Origin: Lysobacter soli
GTDB taxonomy: Bacteria > Pseudomonadota > Gammaproteobacteria > Xanthomonadales > Xanthomonadaceae
Direction: 5' to 3'
Length of the DNA stretch: 64,000 nucleotides
Assembly: GCF_003382285.1 (NCBI RefSeq)
Contig: NZ_QTJR01000001.1
Span: forward strand, 372,001 to 436,000
The notes under the pieces are model-generated. The model ran no database searches. It saw only the letters and a program-made list of their open reading frames with translations, and was not told the origin of the DNA. The position numbers and the translations under genes are program-made. Shown piece after piece: positions 8,260-17,720 of this stretch (positions are counted from its first letter, which is position 1; every line of letters begins with the position of its first letter).

Positions 8260-8832
8260 TCAGGTGCGCGGCAGCGTAACGCCGGTCTGGCCCTGGTACT
8301 TGCCACCGCGATCCTTGTACGAGGTGTCGCAGACTTCGTCCGACTGGAAGAACAGCATCTGCGCGACGCCCTCGTTGGCGTAGATGCGCGCCGGCAGCGG
8401 CGTGGTGTTGCTGAATTCGAGCGTGACGTGGCCTTCCCATTCCGGCTCCAGCGGCGTCACGTTCACGATGATGCCGCAGCGCGCGTAGGTGCTCTTGCCC
8501 AGACACACGACGAGCACGTCGCGCGGGATGCGGAAGTACTCGACCGTGCGCGCCAGCGCGAAGGAATTTGGCGGGATGATGCAGACGTCGCTTTCGATGT
8601 CGACGAAGCTGCCCGAATCGAAATGCTTCGGGTCGACGATCGTGGAGTTTATGTTGGTGAACACCTTGAACTCGCGCGAGCAGCGCACGTCGTAGCCGTA
8701 GCTGGAGGTGCCGTAGCTGACGATGCGGTGGCCGTCCGCCGCGGTCTTGACCTGGCCGGGCTCGAAGGGCTCGATCATGCCGCCGGGCTGCTCGGACATG
8801 CGGCGGATCCAGCGGTCGGACTTGATGCTCAT
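8260..8832 (-). CDS. dcd: dCTP deaminase
   Basis: Converts dCTP to dUTP on the route to dTMP; 190 aa, the usual length. Family motifs are clear: SYGYDVR near residue 44, [19 protein letters not shown], and the catalytic block GKSTYARCG...[18 protein letters not shown] containing the conserved glutamate. The C-terminal QMLFF and the [14 protein letters not shown] tail match the trimeric Dcd. ATG 8832 is the only sensible start. It lies downstream of apbC with an 88-bp gap and ends in a clear terminator. Confidence 0.96.
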   Translation of the reverse strand: MSIKSDRWIRRMSEQPGGMIEPFEPGQVKTAADGHRIVSYGTSSYGYDVRCSREFKVFTNINSTIVDPKHFDSGSFVDIESDVCIIPPNSFALARTVEYFRIPRDVLVVCLGKSTYARCGIIVNVTPLEPEWEGHVTLEFSNTTPLPARIYANEGVAQMLFFQSDEVCDTSYKDRGGKYQGQTGVTLPRT

Positions 8833-8920
8833 GCGGTGCGGGCGGCTCGTACGTGGGAGGGGGATTGTGTCAGCCGGGCCCGGCCGGGGCCAGAGGCCCG
8901 GCCTGCGGCCCGCCGGGAGG

Positions 8921-10003
8921 TCACACCAGCGAGGCCGACAGCGGCGTGGCCACGCGCGGGCGGCGGGCCAGTTCGATGGCCATGCGCAGCGCGGTGGCGC
9001 GGTAGGCCGCGGCGGCGGTGCTGGCAGGCGCGGACGCGACCACCGGGGCACCGGCGTCGCCCTGCTCGCGGATCGCGATTTCCAGCGGCAGGCTGCCCAG
9101 CAACGGCACGCCGTACTGCTCGGCCATCCGCTTGCCGCCGCCCTCGCCGAAGACGTGCTCGGCGTGGCCGCAGTTCGAGCACACGTGCACGGCCATGTTC
9201 TCGACCAGGCCCAGCACGGGGACGCTGACCTTCTCGAACATCTTCAGCGCCTTGCGGGCGTCGAGCGTGGCGACGTCCTGCGGCGTCGTCACGATGACCG
9301 CGCCGGCAACGGGGATCTTCTGCGCCAGCGTGAGCTGGATGTCGCCGGTGCCCGGCGGCAGGTCGACGATGAGGTAGTCCAGGTCGCCGCTGAGCGCGTG
9401 GCCCCAGCGCGTTTCGCCCAGCAGCTGCGTCAGCGCGGAGGTCGCCATCGGGCCGCGCCAGATCATCGGCGTGTCCTGGTCGACCAGCAGGCCGATCGAC
9501 ATCGCTTCAACGCCATGCGCCTGCATCGGCTCGATCGTCTTGCCGTCGGGGCTGTCGGGGCGGCCCGACAGGCCGAGCATCGTCGGAATGCTCGGGCCGT
9601 AGATGTCGGCATCGAGCACGCCCACGCGCGCGCCCTCGCCCGCCAGTGCGAGCGCGAGGTTCACCGCGGTCGTCGACTTGCCCACGCCCCCCTTGCCCGA
9701 ACCGATCGCGATGAGGTTGCGAACGTTCGGGAGCGGCGAGACGTTGGGCTGCACCGCATGCGAGACGATGCGCGGATGCAGGTCCAGCCGCGTCAGCGCG
9801 AGGCGTTCATCGGCGAGCACGCGTTGCACCTGTGCGTCGAGCCACGGACGCAATGACGCGCACGGAAAGCCCGAGAGAATTTCCACCACCGCGCGGCCTT
9901 CGGCGACGACGACGCGAACGCGCACGTTTGCGTCTAGAAGCGTGACGTCCACGTCGGGAATGGAAAGCGCACCGATGCGCTGCTGCAGAAGTTCTTCGAT
10001 CAC
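8921..10003 (-). CDS. apbC: Iron-sulfur cluster carrier protein ApbC (Mrp family)
   Basis: P-loop ATPase that carries Fe-S clusters to target apoproteins, 360 aa. An N-terminal DUF59/MIP18-like domain (about residues 1-75) precedes the deviant Walker [17 protein letters not shown]. Also visible are [14 protein letters not shown], the CSNCGH cluster-binding CxxC, and [15 protein letters not shown] at 10003 gives [11 protein letters not shown], the usual N terminus; a further ATG at 10072 would add 23 unlike residues. It diverges from the TonB-dependent receptor gene. Confidence 0.93.
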   Translation of the reverse strand: MIEELLQQRIGALSIPDVDVTLLDANVRVRVVVAEGRAVVEILSGFPCASLRPWLDAQVQRVLADERLALTRLDLHPRIVSHAVQPNVSPLPNVRNLIAIGSGKGGVGKSTTAVNLALALAGEGARVGVLDADIYGPSIPTMLGLSGRPDSPDGKTIEPMQAHGVEAMSIGLLVDQDTPMIWRGPMATSALTQLLGETRWGHALSGDLDYLIVDLPPGTGDIQLTLAQKIPVAGAVIVTTPQDVATLDARKALKMFEKVSVPVLGLVENMAVHVCSNCGHAEHVFGEGGGKRMAEQYGVPLLGSLPLEIAIREQGDAGAPVVASAPASTAAAAYRATALRMAIELARRPRVATPLSASLV

Positions 10004-10170
10004 GTAACAACCTTTCAGTTTCGACTGATGCGACGGCGCGGAAAAACCCGACCGTAGTGGCGCGAATCGCATGGTACGGTCCCGTCACCTCGCCAGACGT
10101 GCCTCGTCTGGCCGGTACGCCGGACGCGTCCTTTTCGATCCACTTCAAGTCCGTTCAGGGGATCCACCCG

Positions 10171-13020
10171 ATGCCAGTATCCAACAATCGGCTGCGCCGC
10201 AGCCGGCTGAGTGCCGCCTTGTGCCTCGTTTTTGCCTTGTCCGTCGTCCAGAACGCCCAGGCCGCCCGGGCTGCGGCCGCTCAGGAGTCCGCTTCCACGG
10301 CCACCGACCTAGACGCGGTCACCGTTACCGGATCGCTGATTCCGCAGACGCAGCTGGAGAACTTCACGCCGGTCACCGTTGTTTCCGCGGAGGACATCCA
10401 GGCGCGGGGCTTCACCAGCGTCGCCGACGTGTTGCAGCAGTCCTCCTTCCAGACCGGTGGGCTCCAGGGCGGGCAGACGTCCGCCTCGTTCACGCAAGGC
10501 GCCGAAGCCGCCGGCATGTTCGGTCTGGATCCGGGCTACACGAAGTACCTGATCGACGGCCGCCCGATGGCGAATTATCCGGCGCTGTACAACGGCTCGG
10601 ACACCTTCAACAACATCAGCGGCATCCCCGTCGATCTGGTGGATCGGATCGAGATCCTGCCCGGCGGCCAGTCGTCGCTGTACGGCTCCGATGCCATCGC
10701 CGGCGTGGTGAACGTGATCCTGAAGAAGCATGCCGACGGTCTGTCGCTCAACGTGCGCGGCGGCATGTTCAGCGAGGGCGGCGGCGACAGCCTGCGCGTG
10801 ACCGCGTCCGAGGGCTTCGGCAGCGCCGACGGACGTTTCAACCTCGCCGCGGGCCTGCAGTACGAAACGCGCGATCCGATCTGGGGCCATCAGCGCGCAC
10901 TGACGCGCGAATTCAACGTCGACGGCTACACCGCGCAGACCGCCAGCCGCGATTACCTGATCACCAATGGTTCCGCGCGAAATACGTATGTGTTCGCAGA
11001 TCCGTCCCGATGCGCGAACGTCGGGGGCCAATTCGACGGAAGCGAGCAGCTGAGCTCGCGCGCCGGTCTCGGCCAGTACTGCGGTTCGTTCCTGACGCCG
11101 GGCTACCGCACGATCCGCAACGGCAAGGACGCCTTGCAGGGCTATGCGCACGCGACCTTCGACGTGAACGACAACGTGCAACTCTACGGCGACCTGCTCG
11201 CCAGCCACGAGGACGTCGATTACGCCACCGGCTCCAGCTACACGTGGTGGGGCACTGGCGCTAAATACGGCTACTTCTACGATCCCGACCGCAAGGCGTT
11301 GCTGAACCTGCAGCGCGCGTTCTCGCCGGAAGACATCGGCGGGCTCGGGTTCGCCGACATCATGAATACCGACCGCAACCGCTCGTGGCAGCTCACGCTG
11401 GGCGCGCAGGGGCGCTTTGGTGCGAGTGCGTGGGACTGGGATGTCGGCGTCACCTCGACGCGGTACGAGCTGACCGAACACCGGTTCGCACGCTTCGCCG
11501 ACGCGATCGACGCGTATTTCGTCTCGCACGTGCTCGGGCCGCAGCTGGGCGTCAATCGCGGCTATCCCGTGTTCCGGCCGGACTACGCGGCATTCTATTC
11601 GCCGATGTCGCCGTCGGATTTCGCGAGTTTCACTGGCTATGTCGACACGCGCAGCGAGACGAAGGACGACACGCTGCGTGCGCAGTTCACGAATGCCTCG
11701 CTGTTCCCGCTACCGGGCGGCGAGGCGGGACTGGCGGTCGTGGTCGAAGGCGGAAAGCAGGGTTGGGACTACACACCCGATGCCCGCCTGTTGCAGGACC
11801 CGGTGACGTTGAAGTCCGGCGTCTGGGGGCAGACGTCGGTCAGCGGTTCGGGCGATCGCGACCGCTACGCGGTGACGGGCGAGCTGCGGCTGCCCTTGTG
11901 GAATCCGCTGACGGTGACATTGTCAGGTCGCTACGACGCCTTCGATGTCGGCGGGCAGACGATCGACAAGCCGACCTACAGCCTCGGCGTCGAGTATCGA
12001 CCGGTCGAAAGCATCCTGCTGCGCGGCAAGTACGGCACGGCGTTCCGTGCGCCGACGCTGTCGGACGTCTTCCAGGGCCTGAGCGGCTTCTACGGTTCGA
12101 ACACCGACTACTACCGTTGTTCGCTCGACGGTTACGTGCCCGGAAACACCACCGGCTGCGCCTACGACAACACGCGGTACTTCGGCCAGCAGTCGGGCAA
12201 TCCGGAACTGCGGCCGATCGAGGCCGACGTGTGGAACGCCGGCGTCGTGTACGCGCCGGCCAGCAACTTCTCGCTGTCGGTCGACTATTTCCGCTGGGAC
12301 ATCCGCGACGAGGTCGACCAGCTCAGCGCCGATCAGTTGCTGCTGGCCGAATACTTCTGCCGCACCGGCCAGGCCAACACGGCGTCGGCCGGTTGCGACA
12401 ACGCGCTGGCGTGGGTGACGCGCGGGCCGAACGACGAAATCACGCGCCTGTACACGCCCAAGGTCAACGTGTCGCAGCAGATGCTGGGGGCGCTTACCGT
12501 CAGCCTGAACTACGTGCTCGACCTTGCGCGCTGGGGCTCGCTCGCGTTCGCCGGCAACTACACGAACAACCTCGAGCACACCGTCACGCCGTTGCCGGGC
12601 GACGAGCCGGTGGACCTGTTGCGCGATCCCTACGCGATGTGGCTGTACGACGCCTACGCAAAAACCCGCGCCGACGCGTCGCTCGCGTGGAGCCTGGGAC
12701 GCTGGACGACGACGGCGTACGCCAACCGGATCGGCAGCACGCCCAACTACCTGGCCTATACCTCCGATTCGTGGGACTACCAGACCAATGGCCAGCACGC
12801 CGGCCGGTGGGCGCCGTACACGACCTGGAACCTGAGCTTCAACTACGACGCGACGGACTTCCTGCGGCTGTCGCTGCTGGTGAACAACGTGCTGGACAAG
12901 ATGCCCGACGCGCAGGCCGCCACCTATCCGGGCACGACGGCGACTCCGTACAACAGCGGGCTATACAACCCCTACGGTCGTTCGATGTACCTGGAAATGC
13001 GCTACCGCTTCGGCCAGTAG
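10171..13020 (+). CDS. TonB-dependent outer-membrane receptor
   Basis: Outer-membrane, energy-coupled receptor of 949 aa. A signal peptide spans residues 1-31 (ends VVQNAQA). A likely TonB box is DAVTVTG near residue 49, and a plug domain runs to about residue 190 with VTVVSAEDIQARGF, DGRPM and LPGGQSSLYGSDAIAGVVNVILKK. The C-terminal barrel holds GKYGTAFRAPTLSDVF and LSLLVNNVLDKMP. The N terminus lacks an STN domain, so it is not a FecA-type signalling transducer. The ligand is unknown: no siderophore, cobalamin or glycan genes are adjacent. ATG 10171 is chosen for the signal peptide. Confidence 0.92.
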   Translation: MPVSNNRLRRSRLSAALCLVFALSVVQNAQAARAAAAQESASTATDLDAVTVTGSLIPQTQLENFTPVTVVSAEDIQARGFTSVADVLQQSSFQTGGLQGGQTSASFTQGAEAAGMFGLDPGYTKYLIDGRPMANYPALYNGSDTFNNISGIPVDLVDRIEILPGGQSSLYGSDAIAGVVNVILKKHADGLSLNVRGGMFSEGGGDSLRVTASEGFGSADGRFNLAAGLQYETRDPIWGHQRALTREFNVDGYTAQTASRDYLITNGSARNTYVFADPSRCANVGGQFDGSEQLSSRAGLGQYCGSFLTPGYRTIRNGKDALQGYAHATFDVNDNVQLYGDLLASHEDVDYATGSSYTWWGTGAKYGYFYDPDRKALLNLQRAFSPEDIGGLGFADIMNTDRNRSWQLTLGAQGRFGASAWDWDVGVTSTRYELTEHRFARFADAIDAYFVSHVLGPQLGVNRGYPVFRPDYAAFYSPMSPSDFASFTGYVDTRSETKDDTLRAQFTNASLFPLPGGEAGLAVVVEGGKQGWDYTPDARLLQDPVTLKSGVWGQTSVSGSGDRDRYAVTGELRLPLWNPLTVTLSGRYDAFDVGGQTIDKPTYSLGVEYRPVESILLRGKYGTAFRAPTLSDVFQGLSGFYGSNTDYYRCSLDGYVPGNTTGCAYDNTRYFGQQSGNPELRPIEADVWNAGVVYAPASNFSLSVDYFRWDIRDEVDQLSADQLLLAEYFCRTGQANTASAGCDNALAWVTRGPNDEITRLYTPKVNVSQQMLGALTVSLNYVLDLARWGSLAFAGNYTNNLEHTVTPLPGDEPVDLLRDPYAMWLYDAYAKTRADASLAWSLGRWTTTAYANRIGSTPNYLAYTSDSWDYQTNGQHAGRWAPYTTWNLSFNYDATDFLRLSLLVNNVLDKMPDAQAATYPGTTATPYNSGLYNPYGRSMYLEMRYRFGQ

Positions 13021-13095
13021 CGCATTCCCTTCGCGAGCCCCGGCCCTGCCACGCCGCGGGGCCGGCCGGCTCATGGAAAGGCGTGCGCGCCGCCG

Positions 13096-13124
13096 CTTCC
13101 GTACGCCATCGGATGCGGTATAAC
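13096..13124 (+). promoter_or_regulatory. Possible promoter of the DUF2147 gene
   Basis: TATAAC at 13119-13124 is a good -10 match, 31 bp before the start codon. The best -35 candidate, cttccg at 13096 with 17-bp spacing, is weak. Confidence 0.35.
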
Positions 13125-13155
13125 TGCTCGGAATTCGATCCCTGGGAGGGGACAC

Positions 13156-13605
13156 ATGCGTACCAAGCTGCTCGCTCTTCTGTTGCTGGCCCTGCCGCTG
13201 GGCGCCTTCGCCCAGAACGCGTCCACCCAAAGCTCGCCGGTCGGTCACTGGACCACCATCGACGACAAGACGCAGAAGCCCAAGTCCGTCGTGGAGATCT
13301 ACGAAGCGAAGGACGGCAGCCTCGCCGGCCGCGTGACGGAGATCCTGCAGTCCGACCGCGGCCCGAACCCGGTCTGCGACAAGTGCTCCGGCGACCGCAA
13401 GGGCAAGCCGGTCAAGGGCATGGTGATCCTGTGGGGCATCAAGCAGAAGGGCGAGACCTGGGAAGGCGGCCAGATCCTCGATCCGGCCAGCGGCAAGATC
13501 TACTCGGTGAAGGTCACGCCGGTGGAGAACGGCAAGAAGCTGGAAGTCCGCGGTTTCATGGGCTTCTCGCTGTTGGGCCGCACGCAGACGTGGAATCGTC
13601 GCTGA
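13156..13605 (+). CDS. Secreted DUF2147 protein
   Basis: Exported 149-aa protein with signal peptide MRTKLLALLLLALPLGAFAQ. The mature part begins PVGHWTTIDDKTQKPKSVVEIYE and has the DUF2147 pattern: a CDKCSGDRKGKPVKGM loop, WGGxIxDPxxGKxY (here GGQILDPASGKIYSVKV) and the C-terminal RGFMGFSLLGRTQTW. The fold is a lipocalin-like small barrel and the function of the family is unknown. It is a single gene with its own possible promoter and a strong terminator. Confidence 0.9.
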   Translation: MRTKLLALLLLALPLGAFAQNASTQSSPVGHWTTIDDKTQKPKSVVEIYEAKDGSLAGRVTEILQSDRGPNPVCDKCSGDRKGKPVKGMVILWGIKQKGETWEGGQILDPASGKIYSVKVTPVENGKKLEVRGFMGFSLLGRTQTWNRR

Positions 13606-13630
13606 GCCCTTCCGCCAAGGCTTGATCAGG

Positions 13631-13661
13631 ACGCCCCGGACCGCCGGGGCGTTCTGCTTTT
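13631..13661 (+). terminator. Rho-independent terminator after the DUF2147 gene
   Basis: A 9-bp perfect stem (acgccccgg / ccggggcgt, three-base loop) is followed by tctgctttt. It lies 25 bp after the stop codon. Confidence 0.8.
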
Positions 13662-13787
13662 GAGGCCTAGGCAAGCCGAAGGCGGCGCTCCGCGCTGCCC
13701 ATCCTTAACGTTTATCCGCGTGCGCTTCATTGGCCCAGGCCTGCGACGGCCACGAAGCCGATACGCCGCGGGGCTTCGCGGAGCCCA

Positions 13788-13796
13788 TGCGATAAT
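13788..13796 (+). promoter_or_regulatory. Possible extended -10 promoter of metG
   Basis: TGCGATAAT is an extended -10 sequence (TGN plus GATAAT) located 29 bp before the metG start. No clear -35 box is seen. Confidence 0.35.
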
Positions 13797-13825
13797 CCCC
13801 GGCTCACTTCGCTTTCCGGTTCGCC

Positions 13826-15898
13826 ATGTCCCGCGAGTTCGTCGTTTCCTGCGCCCTGCCCTACGCCAACGGGCAGCTGCACCTGGGCCATCTGGTCGGC
13901 TATACCCAGGCCGACATCTGGTGCCGCGCCCAGCGCATGGCCGGCCACAAGGCCTGGTACGTGTGCGCCGACGACACCCACGGCACGCCGATCATGCTCG
14001 CCGCCGAGAAAGCCGGGCAGTCGCCGGAAGCCTTCATCGCCGGGATCCAGCAGAGCCACGAGCGCGACTTCGCCGATTTCGGCGTCGCCTTCGACCATTA
14101 CGATTCGACCAACTCCGAGCGCAACCGCGTCCTGACCGAGGCGATCTACGCCAAGCTCGACAACAACGGCCACATCTCGCGTCGCTCGGTCGCGCAGCTG
14201 TTCGACCCGGTCAAGGGCATGTTCCTGCCCGACCGCTACGTGAAGGGCATCTGCCCCAACTGCGGCACGCCGGACCAGTACGGCGACAACTGCGAGAACT
14301 GCGGCGCCACGTATTCGCCGACGGAACTGAAGGAACCGCGTTCGGTCGTCAGCGGCGCGACGCCGGAGCTGCGCGAGTCCGAGCACTTCTTCTTCGAGGT
14401 CGGCCAGTTCGAAGGCTTCCTGCGGCAATGGCTGGCCGGCGACGTCGCCCTGCCCGGCGTGAAGGCCAAGCTGCAGGAATGGCTGGATGCCGAAGGCGGC
14501 CTGCGTGCGTGGGACATCTCTCGCGACGCGCCGTATTTTGGCTTCCAGATCCCGGGCCATCCGGGCAAGTACCTGTACGTCTGGCTGGACGCGCCGATCG
14601 GCTACCTGTCGAGCTTCCAGGCGCTGTGCGAACGAGAGGGCCTGGACTTCTGGTCGTACCTGCGCCGCGACAGCCCGGCCGAGCTGCACCACTTCATCGG
14701 CAAGGACATCGTCAACTTCCACGGACTCTTCTGGCCGGCGGTGCTGCACGGCGCGGGTTTCCGGGCGCCGACGCGCCTGCACGTCAACGGGTACCTGACC
14801 GTCGACGGCGCCAAGATGTCGAAGTCGCGCGGCACCTTCGTCATGGCGCGCACCTACCTTGACGCGGGCCTTCACCCCGAAGCGCTGCGTTACTACTACG
14901 CGACCAAGACCACCGGCGGCGTCGACGACCTCGACCTCAACCTCGCCGATTTCGTCGCGCGCGTGAACGCGGACCTGGTCGGCAAGTTCGTGAACCTCGC
15001 CAGCCGATGCGCCGGTTTCATCGAGAAGCGCTTCGACGGCCGCCTCGCGGACGCGCTGCCCGATGCCGCGCAGTACGCGCGCTTCGTCGAACAGCTCGAA
15101 CCGATCGCGCAGGCCTACGCGCGCAACGAGGCCGCCACCGCGCTGCGCCTGACGATGGCGCTGGCCGACGAAGCCAACAAGTACATCGACGAGCACAAGC
15201 CGTGGGTGCTGGCCAAGCAGGACGGCGCCGACGCGCAGTTGCAGGCCGTCTGCACGCAGGGCCTGAATCTGTTCCGCGTGCTGAACACCGCGCTCAAGCC
15301 CGTGCTGCCGCGCGTCACCGCGCAGGCCGAGGACTTCCTCGCAGCGAAGGTCGCGAACTGGAGCGAGCTCGCCGCGCCGCTGCTCGCCCATCGCATCAAC
15401 GCCTACGCCCCGCTCTTCACCCGAATCGACCCGAAACAGATCGACGCCATGATCGAAGCCTCCAAGGACTCGCTGCAGTCCGCTCCGAAGAACGAGTCCG
15501 AAACCAAGGCCGAAGCCAAGCCCGCCAAGCCGGCCGCGGCGCCCGCGCCATCCACCAATGAGACCGCCACCATCGGCATCGACGACTTCGCGAAGCTCGA
15601 CCTGCGCGTGGGCAAGGTCGTTGCGTGCGAATTCGTCGAGGGCTCCGACAAGCTGCTGCGTTTTGAACTCGATGCCGGCGAGCTGGGCACGCGCCAGATC
15701 TTCTCGGGCATCCGTGGCTCCTATGGCGAACCGGAAAAGCTCGTCGGCCGCAGCGTGGTGTTCATCGCCAACCTCGCGCCGCGCAAGATGCGCTTCGGCA
15801 TCAGCGAGGGCATGATCCTGTCGGCCGGTTTCGACGGCGACTCGCTGCACCTGCTCGACGCCGACGCCGGCGTGCAGCCCGGCGCACCGGTTCGCTGA
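13826..15898 (+). CDS. metG: Methionyl-tRNA synthetase
   Basis: Charges tRNA-Met with methionine; 690 aa, the long dimeric form. The class I HIGH motif appears as HLGHL in [11 protein letters not shown]. Zinc-knuckle cysteines are in [29 protein letters not shown] matches, and KMSKSRGT is the KMSKS loop. After an Ala/Lys/Pro linker (about residues 553-582) comes the C-terminal EMAP/Trbp111 tRNA-binding domain, with DLRVGKV and [15 protein letters not shown]. The long minus-strand frame opposite this gene is a codon-bias shadow. Confidence 0.98.
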   Translation: MSREFVVSCALPYANGQLHLGHLVGYTQADIWCRAQRMAGHKAWYVCADDTHGTPIMLAAEKAGQSPEAFIAGIQQSHERDFADFGVAFDHYDSTNSERNRVLTEAIYAKLDNNGHISRRSVAQLFDPVKGMFLPDRYVKGICPNCGTPDQYGDNCENCGATYSPTELKEPRSVVSGATPELRESEHFFFEVGQFEGFLRQWLAGDVALPGVKAKLQEWLDAEGGLRAWDISRDAPYFGFQIPGHPGKYLYVWLDAPIGYLSSFQALCEREGLDFWSYLRRDSPAELHHFIGKDIVNFHGLFWPAVLHGAGFRAPTRLHVNGYLTVDGAKMSKSRGTFVMARTYLDAGLHPEALRYYYATKTTGGVDDLDLNLADFVARVNADLVGKFVNLASRCAGFIEKRFDGRLADALPDAAQYARFVEQLEPIAQAYARNEAATALRLTMALADEANKYIDEHKPWVLAKQDGADAQLQAVCTQGLNLFRVLNTALKPVLPRVTAQAEDFLAAKVANWSELAAPLLAHRINAYAPLFTRIDPKQIDAMIEASKDSLQSAPKNESETKAEAKPAKPAAAPAPSTNETATIGIDDFAKLDLRVGKVVACEFVEGSDKLLRFELDAGELGTRQIFSGIRGSYGEPEKLVGRSVVFIANLAPRKMRFGISEGMILSAGFDGDSLHLLDADAGVQPGAPVR

Positions 15899-15975
15899 TC
15901 GGTCTTGAGCCCTCTTCCAAAAAGAGAGGGCCAGGGCTGCGCCACCTTCTTTCGAAGAGGGAAGGACGAAACATC

Positions 15976-16383
15976 ATGATCCCCGACCTCGTCGAACGCC
16001 TCGACCGCCTGCTCCCGCAAACGCAATGCGGGCAGTGCGGTTATGCGGGTTGCCGGCCGTACGCGGAGGCGCTGGCGCGCGGCGAAGCCGATGTCGACCA
16101 CTGCCCGCCTGGCGGCGACGAGGGGGCGCGTGCGCTCGCGCACCTGCTGGATGTTCCGGCCAAACCGTTCGACCGCACGCGCGGCGAGCACAAGCCGCCG
16201 CAGGTCGCGCTGATTGTCGAAGCCGACTGCATCGGCTGCACCAAATGCATCCAGGCGTGCCCGGTCGACGCGATCGTCGGCGGCTCGAAGCACATGCACA
16301 CCGTCATCGATCCGCTCTGCACCGGCTGCGAACTGTGCGTGCCCGCGTGCCCGGTGGATTGCATCGTGATGGTGGCGGCGTAA
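15976..16383 (+). CDS. RnfB-like iron-sulfur protein, orphan and lacking the membrane anchor
   Basis: A 135-aa ferredoxin-type protein. Residues 18-43 carry the RnfB/Fes-domain pattern [15 protein letters not shown] with a further Cys in DHCPPGG. Residues 83-130 carry two 4Fe-4S motifs, [12 protein letters not shown] and [12 protein letters not shown]. Full RnfB/RsxB has an N-terminal hydrophobic helix, which is absent here, and no other rnf/rsx genes lie nearby. A soluble electron carrier is therefore likelier than a complex subunit. It follows metG by 77 bp. Confidence 0.85.
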   Translation: MIPDLVERLDRLLPQTQCGQCGYAGCRPYAEALARGEADVDHCPPGGDEGARALAHLLDVPAKPFDRTRGEHKPPQVALIVEADCIGCTKCIQACPVDAIVGGSKHMHTVIDPLCTGCELCVPACPVDCIVMVAA

Positions 16384-16419
16384 CCGCGCATCACCCCGTC
16401 GGGGTTGCCGCTTCTTTGC

Positions 16420-16504
16420 GTCATTCCCGCGGCCGCTTTCTTGCTGTCATTCCCGCGACCGCTTTTTGCCGTCATTCCCAACCGCTTTTCTTGCCGTCAT
16501 TCCC
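16420..16504 (+). repeat. Four tandem 25-26 bp units with gtcattccc core
   Basis: gtcattccc recurs at 16420, 16446, 16471 and 16496, each followed by a ccgctttyttgcy-like tail. The spacing of 26, 25 and 25 bp is nearly exact. The last unit runs into a complete REP-like palindrome. This looks like an expanded half-palindrome array. Confidence 0.75.
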
Positions 16505-16630
16505 GCGCAGGCGGGAATCCATCTTCCAGCGATGTTCCGTTATCCGAAGGCCACTGCATCGCTGTCGTTCGACGGAACGCGTCGAGCGTGACGCGACTGA
16601 TGCATGGATTCCCGCCTTCGCGGGAATGAC
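16496..16630. repeat. Inverted pair of REP-like palindromes
   Basis: gtcattcccgcgcaggcggg at 16496 and its inverted partner ggattcccgccttcgcggga at 16606 (ending with atgac) flank about 85 bp of unique sequence, between the RnfB-like gene and the convergent TraB gene. Confidence 0.8.
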
Positions 16631-16642
16631 GGCAAACAGCGC

Positions 16643-17704
16643 CTACTTCGTCGAAGAGTTCACCGACGAGTTTGCCGACGTGTTGCCCGGCGCGCCCTGC
16701 GGCGCATCAGCCTCCGGCGCACACACCGAACACACACGCTCCACCGTATAGCCCTTCGCGCGCAGTTTCTCGACCAGACCGTCCTCGCCCAGCAGGTGCA
16801 GCGCGCCGACGACGACCATCGTGTCGCCCTTCTTCTGGCCGTCGAGCATCTGCTGGATCTGCGGCACCCAGGCGTCGTTGCGTTCGACGTTGACGATGCG
16901 ATAGGTCTCGGGCGTCTTCTCGCGCATCTCCTCGCGCGTGAGCGTGTCCAGCTTCGCGAGGTCGCCGTCACGCCAGGCGTTGTGCAGGTCGCTGAGCATG
17001 CCCGGCATTTCGGTGGGCTTGTCTAGGAATTCCTTCAGCGACTTCACCTGCTCGTCCATCGGCGTGGAATCGAGCACGCCCAGTTGCAGGTCGATCGATT
17101 CCAGCCCGCCGGTCGCCTTGTTGCCGGCGATGGCCTGCTGCATCAGCACCTGGTCCAGGCCCTTGTCGGGGCGGAAACCCATCTGCTGCGACACGCCGAG
17201 CATCAGCGAGAGGTTCACGAACCACGGCTCGTACGCGTCGAATTGGGCGATCGACGCGCCGCGCTGGGCGAGGATGCGGTTGAACTTCTCGCGCATCGCC
17301 GGCGGCAGCACCTGGCTCAGCGTGCGGCCGTCGGCGTAGCCGGCGGCGGCGAGGAATTTCTGCCCCATCGCCGGATCGAGCATCTGCTCCGGCGGCACTT
17401 CGAAGACGATCCTGTCGGCGCCGGCGAAGGCCTGGTCGATGTCGCCGGAAATCGGATAGTCGTCGGCCTTCAACAGGTGGAACGAACCAAGCAGGTAGAC
17501 CGAGTTGTCGCGATCGGACACCTTCCACAGCAGCGGCACCGGCGGCGGGCGCGTCGCGGCAGGCGGCGCACTCGCGGCCTGCGGCTCAGCTTGCGACGGC
17601 GTGGCCTGCGCCGGCGAACGCGCCTGCTCGACGGCGAGCGCCACCGACATCAGGCCTACGGCAGCGGCGAGCGAAAGGCACAGCAGCTTGAAGCGACGAC
17701 GCAT
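16643..17704 (-). CDS. TraB/GumN family protein
   Basis: Exported 353-aa protein. It has an N-terminal hydrophobic signal (residues 8-25), a Pro/Ala/Gln-rich linker to about residue 55, then the TraB/GumN domain. Visible motifs are LLWKVSDRDNSVYLLGSFHLL, the paired GSFHLL and VVGALHLLGEDGLVEKL segments with conserved His, DRIVFEVPPEQ and NxxWVPQI. GumN homologues in Xanthomonas lie at the end of the gum cluster; the family is proposed to be metalloprotease-like (Tiki-related), without a known substrate. It lies 16 bp after the DUF1684 gene, at the end of the mutL transcript. ATG 17704 gives the signal peptide. Confidence 0.87.
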   Translation of the reverse strand: MRRRFKLLCLSLAAAVGLMSVALAVEQARSPAQATPSQAEPQAASAPPAATRPPPVPLLWKVSDRDNSVYLLGSFHLLKADDYPISGDIDQAFAGADRIVFEVPPEQMLDPAMGQKFLAAAGYADGRTLSQVLPPAMREKFNRILAQRGASIAQFDAYEPWFVNLSLMLGVSQQMGFRPDKGLDQVLMQQAIAGNKATGGLESIDLQLGVLDSTPMDEQVKSLKEFLDKPTEMPGMLSDLHNAWRDGDLAKLDTLTREEMREKTPETYRIVNVERNDAWVPQIQQMLDGQKKGDTMVVVGALHLLGEDGLVEKLRAKGYTVERVCSVCAPEADAPQGAPGNTSANSSVNSSTK

Positions 17705-17720
17705 TGGTCGGAGGTCCGGA

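Noticed and set aside
13727-15850. 707-codon minus-strand open frame opposite metG
   Set aside because: It is fully antisense to an intact methionyl-tRNA synthetase with all motifs. High GC makes the opposite third-position frame free of stops, and the translation is low-complexity (Ala/Arg/Val/Gly) without a domain.
15909-15931. Terminator after metG
   Set aside because: A 7-bp stem (gccctct / agagggc) is present, but no T run follows and the next gene is close, so it was not listed as a terminator.
16420-16630. CRISPR-like spacing of short repeats
   Set aside because: Units follow each other at 25-26 bp with no room for unique spacers, the repeats are degenerate, and no cas genes are near. 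A REP-type array explains it.
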